A stretch of 56,510 nucleotides of DNA, from contig LSYV01000018.1 in NCBI GenBank assembly GCA_001584585.1, positions 19,324-75,833 of the forward strand, given 5' to 3'. Shown in pieces: positions 17,527 to 27,849 of this stretch (the stretch's first letter is position 1; each line of letters starts with the position of its first letter). The notes beneath the pieces are model-generated. The model saw only the letters and a list, made by a program, of their open reading frames with translations, was not told the DNA's origin and searched no databases. The position numbers and the translations under genes are program-made. The stretch comes from Gonium pectorale. Lineage: Eukaryota; Chlorophyta; Chlorophyceae; Chlamydomonadales; Volvocaceae.

Positions 17527-17864
17527 CAGTGGTATGTACAAGGGTACTGGAGCCAAGAGGCCTTCGCCGCTGACTTCAGCTGTCAAGGCTTGAATGTCGT
17601 CTTATCTCTTCTTATCCATTCGCTTCTGCTGTGGCCTTAACTAGCGTCAATTGCGTGGTGCTCCGTTGGTTGGCTCACTACGCTACTAACGCTGGAACCT
17701 GGTTTCAGAAACTCCCCCCCTTGGGCGGCTTGCAATACAACTGTCCATATAGACGCAGTGCGTTGGAGTTATAATGGAATCCAGACCAACGACCAAACGC
17801 GGTGCCTCCCTTCCGTAACTGGTCCGGGGTCAGGCGAGACGATCGCCATCGTGGAGCGATCGAC
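17527..17864. promoter_or_regulatory. shared intergenic region of a divergent gene pair
   Basis: The coiled-coil gene (-) and coilin (+) begin 338 bp apart with no gene between, so both promoters and 5' untranslated regions must fit here. A weak TATAAT stands at 17770-17775, about 90 bp before the coilin ATG. Use as one bidirectional promoter is inference. Confidence 0.45.
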
Positions 17865-20800
17865 ATGCAACGCTTGCGTCTGGAGATAGCGGATGAGCTA
17901 CTGCCCCCCGCCGCTCGGGCGGAGGGCATGGGCAGGAGTTGGTGCGTCAGAATCTTCTCCGTGCTACTGCTGTGGCGGCTCCTCATACCTGTATCACTCC
18001 TCTGGACGGCGCGCAGGTTCTGGCCGAGCCCTGCCGCCGTAACCGTGGCGGACTTCACGCGGGAGGTGCGGGGTCCAGGTTCGGGGCCAAGTGAAACCCA
18101 AGGGCCCTGGCTATCCGCGTGGCACTCGGACAACCGCGCAGCGGTGTCTAAACCCGCACACTAACGCTTTGCATCCTACATCTGTCCGCCTCGTCCTCCC
18201 CTACTCACTCCCGCTTTAACCCCACAAGATCTACGGGCGCTACCACATCAACTGCCCGGGCGGCGCCGGGGCTCTGCGTCTGATGCTGGACGGCTTCACG
18301 CTACCTCCTGAGGGCCCCATCGGGCTCCTGAGGGACGGAGACCTAGTGGCGTTGCAAAGGCGAGCGGCCCTTGTGGCAGCGGCGCCGGTGAGAGAGTTGT
18401 GTTCTGGGCCTCACGGCTAACTTGGACACAAGGGGTGTTTCACCCACTCTGCTTTGGCGGGTAGGGAGCAAATCAGCTCGTGCGGCCTGCAGCCCCTCTA
18501 TGTATCTGCATCTGAGGCCCGGCCGGCCCGCCTATCTCGCTGAGTGGGGTCGCTCCAGGACATCACGTCTTGTACGGCTCCTAATTGCACGTCTGGTGTA
18601 GGTGCATATGTGTACATATGTACAAATAGTTTGGAGACGACAGCGGGGGAGCTCGTTCGGTTGCTGGGACTGCTTCCGACAGTTGCGCCCGCGTTGCGGC
18701 TGCAGGGAGTGCCTTGTCCAGGCCCCGGGAAAGGGCTCGTGGCGAGTGGACAGGTCGCTAAGGCCGCAGACGGTGCGGCAGCGGTGGCAGCTGTCGGCGG
18801 CAAAAAGCGCAAGCGAAAGGCGTCCGCAGGTGAGGCGACAGCGCTGCATGAAGAACTGGACCTGTCTCTGCCACCCGCTGAGCGCAAGCACTGAGTGCGT
18901 TTGCCGTGCTACTCTATCACACCACAGTGCCGTTAGGACCGTGCCTGCCCCACGAAGTGCCACAAAGGTTGCCCTGTCCTGTATGTGATCCGCTTAACAA
19001 TGGCTCCGTGGCGCATGCTTGCTGACGCAGGGGCTGCGGGGGCCAACAACCAGTCGCAGCAGCACGCTCAGGACGCGGCGGCTGAGGGTGCTGCCGAGGT
19101 GGCGGGCGGCGGGACGCTGCGGGCGGCCAAGGTGCCGCGGACGGCTCCTGGACCGGCCCCAACAGTACAGACGCTCTCCGGGCGGGTCGACGCGGCGTGC
19201 CCAACCGCGATGGATGTAGAGCCCGCCGGCGCAGGGCCATCATCCACCAGAGGGGAAAACGGAGCAGCCCAAGACGGCGCGGCCGCGAACCCGGCTGACA
19301 GGTCGGGTTCACCCTTCGGGAGCCCCGTCGCCGCTGAGAATGCGGAACAGGCGGCAGCGGAGCCGGGTGGGAGCGGTGGAGACGGAGATGGAGACGAGGG
19401 AGGCGAGGGCGGGGCGGCGCCCGGCGCCAAGCGCGCAAGCCGCAGCGCCAGGCGGAAGGCCGCCAAGCGCCGGCTCAAGCGAATGGGCGTGCTCCCGTAC
19501 AAGGGCGACCAGCGCGGCCAGACGCCCGGTGTGTGCGTAGCTTTTGAGGGTTGTAACGGCACCGCGCATGGAATGTGAAGCCACTGCTTGGTTGCGGCCG
19601 GTTTGGTAGGCGTTTATCCGATGGCCACGGCTATCTCGTGTTGGGGCACGGCTGGGCGTTACTCCCGTACATTGACCGTCCACATCCCGACCCGACGTTT
19701 TCCATTGCACTGCAGAATTGCAAGGTCGACGCGCCACGAAGCCGGACGGAGCTCCGGCGGCATTGGCGCAGGCGAAGCGGGCGGCCGGCTATGCCAAGGT
19801 GGCTTCGGAGCCGCAGCGGGGACCGCAGCAGAAGGCGCACTTGCAGTTGCAGGGGCAGCAGACACCGCAAGCCGGCGGCGGACAGGCCGCGAGCGGTCTT
19901 GCTAACGGCGTATCTGCAGCCGCAGGCGAGTTTCGGTTTACGCTGTCTAAGGCATGTGGCGCCCAACCTGGAAATGCCGTGTGGTGTGGTGTGGTGTGGT
20001 GTGGTGTATTCGAGGTTGCACTGGGGGTTTGCGCTACTTACTGCTCGGCCACTGCACAGTCCGCTGACGGCGCAGCGCTCGATGGCACCGCCGGTTACCT
20101 CCCCCTTGCACAGGGTTCCTGGCAGCCGCGATGGCTGCATCCCCGCTCGACCCCAACGGAATCGCCGTCAGTTTGCCGCAGCAATTCCCCACCCCCGAGT
20201 CGAATGCACACGCGACTGCGGCCGTGGCAGCTGCTTCACCTGCTGCTGCTGCTCCTGCTACCGCGGCGGGGGCGGCGCGCCCGCGGCAGCGGCCGAACCG
20301 CGGGCTTGCTCAGGTGCAGGCGCAGGTGGCGGGCACCCGCGGTGGCGCTCGCGCGGGCGCAGGTGGCGGCGCATCAATAAACGCGTCGAATCAGGCGGCC
20401 GATGCGGATCATGGGGCCGGGGCAGGCCCCAGCGGCGCCGGACGCTCTGAACCCAGCGCGAAGGCTGTGCCCGCGGGCGGCCGCAGCAGCAGCAGCAGTG
20501 ATGACGACAGCAGCAGTGAGGAAGAAAGCAGCAGCGATGGCGGCAGTGACAGCGATGGGAAGGACGGAGATGTGCGGCGGCCTGGAGACAAGCCGGCGCA
20601 GCCAGGCGTGGAGAAGCAGCGGGCAGGCAGCATGCCGGGCGGGGCGGGAGGAGGCGGCGCGAGCAGCAGCGACAGCAGTGACATCGACGGCAGCGACAGT
20701 GATGACGATTCCGACAGCAGCGATGATGAAGACTCGGACAGCGAGGGCGGAGTGGCGGCGGGCGCGGCGCAGGTGGGTACGGAACCTGGAGATGGAAGCG

Positions 20801-23335
20801 CAGAATGTGAACTGCCTCATCCGCTGTAGGGCCATAGCATTGCGGTCCTTTTACTCCTTGAGCGCCTCACTGTTGCGCCGAAATATTGTGCGAAACAGCG
20901 TGGCCTCACGCGGAGAGTCCCGAACTCCTCGTCACGATCTCCATATTGTCATTGGCGATGGGGTGTGTTTGTGGTTGTTCTCGGCCCCTCACGGCTGTTG
21001 CTGCTCGTCTCACGTTTCCGCTTGTGCACGCGGCAGGCCCCGGCAAGGACGTCGAGCGGCGCCGCAGCAACTGCGGCGGTGCGCACCGCAGGCGGCGACA
21101 GCTCCAGCAGCAGCGCTGAAACTAGCAGCAGCAGTAGCAACGACGAAAGCAGCAGCAGCAGCAGCAGTGAGGACGAGGCAGAGAGCAGCAGCGAGGAGGA
21201 ATCCGAGAGCTCAAGCCCTGAGCCAGCGAGGGCCAGGGCCGTTGGCCGCAGCCCTGCTGCCGCAGCGGCCACAGCACCCTCCACGGCCGCGGCCGCAGCT
21301 CAGGTTTCTGAGCCAGAGTACGACCGATTGCTGGCCGTACAGGGCGCCGTGGCTGTTGGCGACGTGCTGGCATACAAACTTCTGGAGGTCGGGGCTGACA
21401 TGTGCCCCAGGGTAAGTTTCTTCGCGCCTCTTCGTGCATCAGCACGTGGAACTTGCTGTGCCTGTGGGTGTGAAGCTGCACCCAGGGGCCTCGCAACAAG
21501 CGCGAGGCGCGGGGCTCGCCAGGGCGATCGGCGTCAGGTCCCGGCTGGATGGCTCAGCCGACTGGGGCACGCGTGGGGACCCTGTGCCAGACCCTGATCA
21601 CGCATGACCGTGTCCGCCGTGTGGCCTGCAGGTGTCGCCTTGGCGCCAGGGCCGGGTCGCCGCGTGGGACGCGGGCGCGCGCAGCTTGGTGCTCCGACCG
21701 CACCCCAACCCGCGGATCCACCCCCTTGCTGCCGAGCTGGAGGCTCTGCGCAAGCGCATGGCAGCAGAGCTTGGAGACGGCGCGGACCCGCGAGGTGCGG
21801 GCGGGCTGTAAGACGCAGCAAAGTCATCACCAACAGTGGGATCGAAATCGGGGGAGGGCGTTGGGGAGGGGCCGGGGGCTCGGGGCACCTGGAGGGGCAA
21901 GTGCTTTGGGGTGAAGGTGGACGCCGTGAATACGATGCAGGTGGTCCGCAGGACAAAGTGCGTTTGCGTATGATGATGTTTCGGCCCCTGCATTCAGTAG
22001 TCATGAAACCGCGTTTGCCAGTGGTGTGCAGCCTCGGGATTCATATGTGAAACCAGCTCCTGTGCACGGCTTCGTTCCCACCACGTGACACTGCGCAGAC
22101 ATCGAGCTGGAATGGGACGCGCTGCCCTTCCCAACCGACTACGACGCCGCGGGGAGCCTGGCCCTGACACTCGACGGCTTCGTGGAACTCCGATCCGTCG
22201 TCAGCGCCGCGACGTCGCTGCCCCCGCCGCCTTCGGCGGCGCCAACGGCAGAGGCTGTGAAAGGCAGGGCGCCGGTGGCGGCTGCGCGGCCGAACGGTAA
22301 GAGGCGCTGTACACCGTATTGCAGCTGTGTATATGTGTCTGTATACAAGCGCGCGAGGGCGTGATCAAGGGAACGGGATGTGTGGGAAGGGCCTGTAGAG
22401 ATGCGGAGACGACAGGGGCGTGCCACACGGCATTGCTTCCCCGTGGCGTGGCGGCTGCTTGAGGAGCGTTTCCTGAGCACCCGCTTCGTTTCGACTAGAA
22501 ATGTATCATCAACAGTGCACATGGTATCCCGTTACGCTGCCCTGATGTAGGGCCGGCTTCCCATAACGGTGGGCCGCGGCCTCAGCGGGAGCAGCCCTCG
22601 CCCTCACCGCAGCTGCAGCGGCAGGCAGGGCCGCAGGCGCGCGGTGTCGCTGCGGCGCACAACCTGGGCCCGCCCCGGCCGGCAACAACACCCACGGGCG
22701 CCGCGGCGATCACGCCGGGCAGGGCGACGGTTGTAATGGCGCGGGCATTGCTGCGTCCGGCGCAAGGTGGGCATGAGGGCGCCACTGCGGGGAGGCCCGC
22801 CGGGCCGCCTCCCGCCGCAGCAGGGACGGGCCCGCAGCCGGGAACACCGACGCTGCCCCCCGGGTCCGTCGTGCCGGCTGTTGGTGGTTGGGCCGATATT
22901 GCCGAGCAGCTGCGGCGGCGGCGGCAAGAGCTGCACTCCCCCGGGGGCACCCCGCCCCCGGCGTCGCCGCAGGGTGGTGCGGGCATGACGCCGCCGCCGC
23001 CGGCCAGTGCCCCGCCACCGCTACCGGAGGTTGCCATCCCGCCGGGAATGTTCGCGAAAGGCCGCCGCGCAACAGCGGGCGAACCGCAAGCCCGCCAGGG
23101 CGAGGTGGATGCGATCCAAGCCAACGGTGGCGCCGGGCCGAGCGGGTTTGCCAACGGTGCAAGGCCCGCCCCGCAGTCAACCACTGTCGACGGCACGGAC
23201 GGGGGCGGCGAGGCAGGGGCCGGCAGCGGGGCCGCAAGAGTGGAGGCGCCTGGGGCGGTTCGGCCCCGGGGTGGTGTGCGGCGCGTGGCGATGGGCCCGC
23301 TGCTTAACTACCTGCGAAGCACTGGCGGGTTGTAG
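17865..23335 (+). CDS. coilin (Cajal-body scaffold protein)
   Basis: Coilin organises Cajal bodies, where snRNPs and other nuclear RNPs mature. Exons: 17865-17941, 18017-18065, 18229-18387, 18706-18829, 19031-19528, 19716-19955, 20114-20772, 21037-21411, 21632-21794, 22099-22296, 22551-23335; 1108 aa, all phases agree. The N-terminal ubiquitin-like domain is recognisable (RLRLEIADELL, GMGRSW, LMLDGFTLPPEGPIGLL, LRDGDLVAL). A basic SRSARRKAAKRRLKR block near residue 275 matches the coilin nuclear-signal region. The C-terminal Tudor-like domain, about 694-835, includes VGDVLAYKLLEVGADMCP, VSPWRQGRVAAWD and LALTLDGFVELR. GGWADIAEQLRRRRQEL and the ending RRVAMGPLLNYLRS match the plant coilin C-terminus. 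Between the domains are Ser/Asp/Glu-rich tracts (about 506-600 and 624-664), likely phosphorylated. Exons 4, 6 and 7 have low-complexity sequence, so their borders are less certain. Confidence 0.9.
19979..20007. repeat. GTGGT pentanucleotide microsatellite in a coilin intron
   Basis: About six copies of the five-base unit GTGGT/GTGTG in a row, in the intron after the sixth proposed coilin exon. It could vary in length and lies close to the proposed donor at 19956. Confidence 0.85.
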
Positions 23336-23991
23336 TCCCGGAGCCTCGGTTGTTCAGACCGCAAGGTGCTGACTGAGCGATGGTCTTGTGACTGTCGCGA
23401 GTAAGGCTGCGCATCTGGGACACACAGGGGCTGCCCCCGTAAAGGAGTGTCGTCAGGTTCCGTTGGTCGTGACATTGATATGGCGCGTCGAGGCTGATGC
23501 CGTGCAATGGTGGAACGCATGGCACGCCCGAGCGACATGTTGTCATACGCGCCCAATCACGTTATATTCCAAGCCAGCGCCCCTCCAGTCCCGATGGCCT
23601 ATATCCAGTGCACGCTGGGTACCTCCCGTCATGCACCTGACTGGTCATTATTCATTATACAGGTCATCATAAATCGGAAGGCATTTTTGATATGCACGCC
23701 TACCCTGTATACAGACAGGGACTTCGGGCAGCGCCACTGCATAATCGTTGCTCAGGATAAGTACAAAACCCGTACACATCGTTGCAACGGTCCCGGAGGC
23801 CGTTACGGTAGTCAAGCTTGACCGGCAGAAGCTACAATTTCCCCTGAGTACAGCATCATGCCAAGCTCTAAGGCCCGCCGCTTCATACTGCCGAGATCCA
23901 ATGCATACTCCGGGCGCGGTTACCTCCCACCACCATAACCGCTAACGCCACACGCAGCTACGCAGAGATAATCGCAATTCAGACAATTGCG
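23336..23991. other. intergenic between convergent coilin and COPE genes
   Basis: About 0.66 kb that must hold both 3' untranslated regions. I find no TGTAA for either strand here. No gene is supported. Confidence 0.5.
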
Positions 23992-26152
23992 TTACGCGAT
24001 AGAGGCGGCCGCCCGCGCGAACGCCTCGTCGGCCGCTTCGAGCCGCTTGACATTGGGGTGGTTGGGCGCCACCATCTTGAGCTGACTGCAAGCCGCGAGG
24101 GATGGGGAAGCTTGAGTGTCACGAAGAACTACTGAGTAATAAATCACGTAAATGAAGTGCGTAGGAGCGCTTAAGCTACCATCATGTTTATTGTCCACGA
24201 GGCGATCGTAAGGGCGGCTCACTACATCCCCTGTCAGCTGCCGTCGTTGCCAAAAGCACTTCCCGGATGCCTCCCCACCCGGCAATCTACGCTCCGTCGC
24301 TCAACCCTCCTGCGCACGTCCCCTACGCGTCCGGCCACTCACGTCTGGTAGCGCGCCACGTTCTTTGCGAGGTGCAGGCCCACGGTGATGAGGTTGGAGA
24401 GCGTGTCGGGGTCTTTGGCGTCCTTGTTGAACGCCTCCTGCAGGTCGTGGTCCGCGTCCTCCCAGCGACCCATCTTCATGTAGCACACCGCGCGGCCGTT
24501 GTACAGCGAGGCCTGGCCGCGCAACCACCAATCGGCACAATGAACAGACGTCGTGATGGTGAGTGCGATGGCCGTAATGTGCGTGCGTGAGTGCAGGCGC
24601 ATATTTAAGGGCTGACTCCGAGTCGGGAATCAGCATATGGGTGTCCCCACCAGGTCTGCGAGAGCCGGCAACAAGATAGTCGCGGACAGATACCTTCTCA
24701 TATCAAAGCGACACAAGAAAGCGGAACTGTTTGGGTACGCCAAAGTTGGCGCTTCGAGCTTGTGCTAGTAACGGCCTTCTGCAGGCATGTGAAATATCGC
24801 TGGCCTCACCGTGTAGTTGTACTTCTCGCCCAGCTCCTGGTAGACGTATGCCGCCTCCTGCACCTTGGCGCCGCCCTGCGCCACGGTGGGTACATGGCGA
24901 GGCTGAGGGCTGCATGGTACCTCGCGGCAAGAAACCATGCGCAATGCAACGCCTCCAGGCTGCCCTTGCAGGGCCCTCACAAATTTTCTTACTGTTACCG
25001 GGCTGCAGCACCGAACACGAAGCACTCACAGACGCCCCTGCCGACCCTGCTAGGACCCCACGACCCACCAGGGCCTGGCCGACCCACGCAGTCGCCAGCT
25101 GCGTCAGTGTCGCGTCATCGTCTACGCTGGACATGGCCTGCATAGCGAAGGGTTAGTTGGCGCTGTCCGCATGAAGAGGGTCCGACCGCGTTCACGCTTG
25201 GAGACCTACCTTGACCACCAGCTCCGCCTTGTCCGCCCGGTCCATCTTGAGGTAAACCTGAACGCAAAGTGCTTGCCTGTGGCGGGATCAGCCGCGAGGG
25301 GGTTTTAGTGGGGCCCTGCAGGCTATGGGTTGCTGCCATACCTCACGGCACGCTGTAGGGAAAATGCTCTCAACCCACGTCCAAGGCTCGATAGCCAGGT
25401 CCCTTCATCCCGGGGCATTACGCCCGAGGCCGACGAAACCAGGGTTGCGTCATGGGATCCGTGCCGGCGTTGCCATTCCCGGGTGCGTTCACGCACGCCC
25501 TCCCTTCGCACCCCGAGTCCTTGGCGCCAACAACACCCCTGCCCCGGAGGGCAGTCCCCCTCGAGCCCGAAAGCCAACTCACAGCTCCAGCGAGGTGCTC
25601 CCGTGGCAGCACTTAAGCGCCTCCGGGTAGTTGCCCTCGTGGGCATGGATCATGCCTGCCACGAGCAGGACGGTCGTGTTGCGGTTGCAGGCGGAGTCCG
25701 CAAGCCAGTCCGCAAGCGTCGCCAGCACATCCTCCTACACGCAGAACCCCAGAAAACCCCGGCTCAGCGAGGGCAGCAGCTTGCAGGGGGGCCAGCAACA
25801 GCTGTCCATCTCCTTGCCTTCGATTTGCGGCCTGAGAGATACTGCGCCAGCAGTTTCACGGCTAGCAACCCGGTAGCGGCTGAGTCCCGAATCTCGCTGA
25901 TCACCAGCTGCGAGGAGGAGCAGGTAATTGACGGGGTGCCTTCTGCACGGCTGCCTCTATACAGGCCTAGCGAGCGTTGCATAAGCTCCTCACGTCAAAG
26001 CTCCCAAGCGCAATGTAGGAGCGGTACACGTAGCAGTCGCGCTCGATCGTTTCCACGTCTGAGAGGTTGTCGAGGTCCGCGGCCTCATTTATGACAGTGT
26101 TATAAGCGCCTAGATAGAAGGAGTTGCGAACATTGAAGAGAAGGTCGGCCAT
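23992..26152 (-). CDS. coatomer subunit epsilon (epsilon-COP)
   Basis: A subunit of the COPI coat, which drives retrograde Golgi-to-ER and intra-Golgi vesicle transport; epsilon-COP packs on alpha-COP in the cage layer. Exons: 25994-26152, 25818-25907, 25583-25734, 25210-25276, 25069-25137, 24810-24875, 24343-24512, 23992-24085; 288 aa, the usual length. Matches run end to end: MADLLFNVRNSFYLGAYN, ERDCYVYRSYIALG, AVKLLAQYLSG, NTTVLLVAGMIHAHEGNYPE, DDDATLTQLATAWV, NKDAKDPDTLSNLITV. The fold is a set of TPR-like helix pairs; there is no signal peptide. The second intron (25735-25817) starts with GC rather than GT, and the join is supported by exact length agreement with plant homologues. Start ATG is clear because the N-terminus is conserved. 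Confidence 0.95.
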
Positions 26153-27849
26153 GGGCGCAAGCCGAGAACAGGGCGAGGGCCCGCAGGTGAGGAGTGGTAC
26201 TACAATGGACTACCGTGGAGCACGCCTAGGATACAGGACTTCAAGCCGAGGAGGAGCAGGAGGAGTGCAAACCGGCTCGCCGTACAGCACTGTGTTTTTC
26301 CCTTCGGCGCTTCCCCGCGGCTCACCCACGGGGGTGACGCGGGTTTAAAAAGCCCCAGGGACCATAATACGATTACCTTTATTTGTTCAGAGCATACCCA
26401 AGGGCTTTCTATAGCAATCCCAGGTAGAAGCGGCCATTCAGGTTACCGTCCGAGCTGAAACCTCGCCCCACCCCAAGGCCTCGGCGGTGATATGCACCCT
26501 GCCTTCCAGGGTCGCGCCTGCGGACGTGGCAGGCCTGCGGGCCGCCGCCAGGTCACCGTTCTGGGATAATGTTATGTGCACCTGATAGAAGCGGTGGCCC
26601 AATAATTCTGCTCTGATATTCTGCTCTGCTGCCTTCCCCGTTTCTGGTTTTCTTCATATAATATCTTTTATCTTTGATATGGCTCAAGACGCGTTGGGTT
26701 GGCGCGTGTGCTGTGTCCTATTATATACATGTTGCGGAAAGCCACCCAAATACCATGCTGACACCCCCAGGGCAAGGTGCTTCCAGCCGCGCCCTCTTGC
26801 GTAGGGCGGTAGGCTCTGAGGATAGCGGTTGACAGTCCCATAAAGGCCGTGAGTCCCGTCTCGCAAACGTGGGTTTGCGACTTGGAGCAACCAACCTTTC
26901 CAAACACTATGAACCCAAACGGAGCCCTGTCTGCCCCCTCCCGCCTCACCGCCATGGGGCAGCCCCGCTCCGCCACACCGCCAGCCACCACCCTTAGCAA
27001 CCCGACTCCGCAGCTTCCCTGTAAGTATTGCCAAAGGAGTCGAGCTGCTGCAGCCAAGCGGCGGCGGCCGCAAACAGCCCCGCGTACTGCCGCATCACGT
27101 TCGCACAGGGCCTCCACCAGCCAGGCTAGCGCGTGCAAACGGCCTCCACCAAAGACCGCCGCCCTTTCAAAAAGCAGCGCGTTCCATGTCTCCCTAGTAG
27201 CTTGAACAGCGACTTCACGACCGCCTCCAGTTCACCAGCGCTTTCCCAGACAGCAGCAGGCCAGCAGCAAATGCGCAACATGCGGCCAGCGCCCTGACGG
27301 CTGCGACCACCATCCTAATCTATCAGGTCAAGGACCGCCTGGGATGAGGAGAGGAGGAGGCGAGGCTGGGGACATGGCCAATGACATTTGAACCATCCAC
27401 GTCAGCGAGCCCACGGTCCGTCGCATGACTGTCACTCACTACTATCCCTCCCACCCTCCCAAGGCAGTGATGTTCTTATCCCTCCCCTCCCAGGCTGGGC
27501 TCAGCGTACTCCTGCGCCGCATGCACCTCCATACCCAGACACCTGCCAATCCCCCTTTCCAGACTAAGCACATCACAAAGGGGAACTCCAGCTGCAGGCC
27601 GTGCCAGCCCGGCCTCGTAGATGAGGGTGCACCAGTGGGTCCGTAAGGAACGCATCCGTCGACACGCCCCGCGTTGGGGCGCATCCCAGAAAGCCTCTCG
27701 CCTCCTCCCTCCATCTCAACATCGGCGAACCCAAATCCAGTTGCATAGCAACAGGTTTCCAGTAAGTACACAGGAACGCTCCCGCCCCACGCGGACACGC
27801 CAGCCAGTGCCAGCAAACCCACCAGTTCCATTCCTCCAGCGCTCTACCC
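26153..27849. other. intergenic with a broken coding-like stretch
   Basis: This 1.7 kb separates the start of the COPE gene from the stop of the FAD synthase gene, both on the minus strand. From 26153 to about 26990 I see nothing supported. The part at 26994-27313 has coding-like sequence in changing frames and is listed separately. 27314-27849 should be FAD synthase 3' untranslated region; I find no minus-strand TGTAA in it. Confidence 0.5.
26994..27313 (-). pseudogene. possible decayed or misassembled small gene
   Basis: Read on the minus strand, four successive pieces have good algal codon use and plausible protein sequence, but in different frames: from ATG 27313 (MVVAAVRALAACCAFAAG), then about 27235-27196 (GELEAVVKSLFKLLG), about 27190-27100 (ETWNALLFERAAVFGGGRL, LAWLVEALCERD), and 27095-26994 (YAGLFAAAAAWLQQLDSFG, ending in TAA). 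The gaps between pieces are too short for introns. The simplest reading is one protein of about 110 residues broken by several frameshifts, through decay or base-calling errors. I do not recognise the family. Confidence 0.33.

Noticed and set aside
17942..18016. Hydrophobic segment at the coilin N-terminus suggesting a membrane anchor
   Set aside because: It comes from reading through an intron with good GT and AG ends. Removing it restores the coilin order GMGRSW then a Pro-spaced stretch ending in VTVADF.
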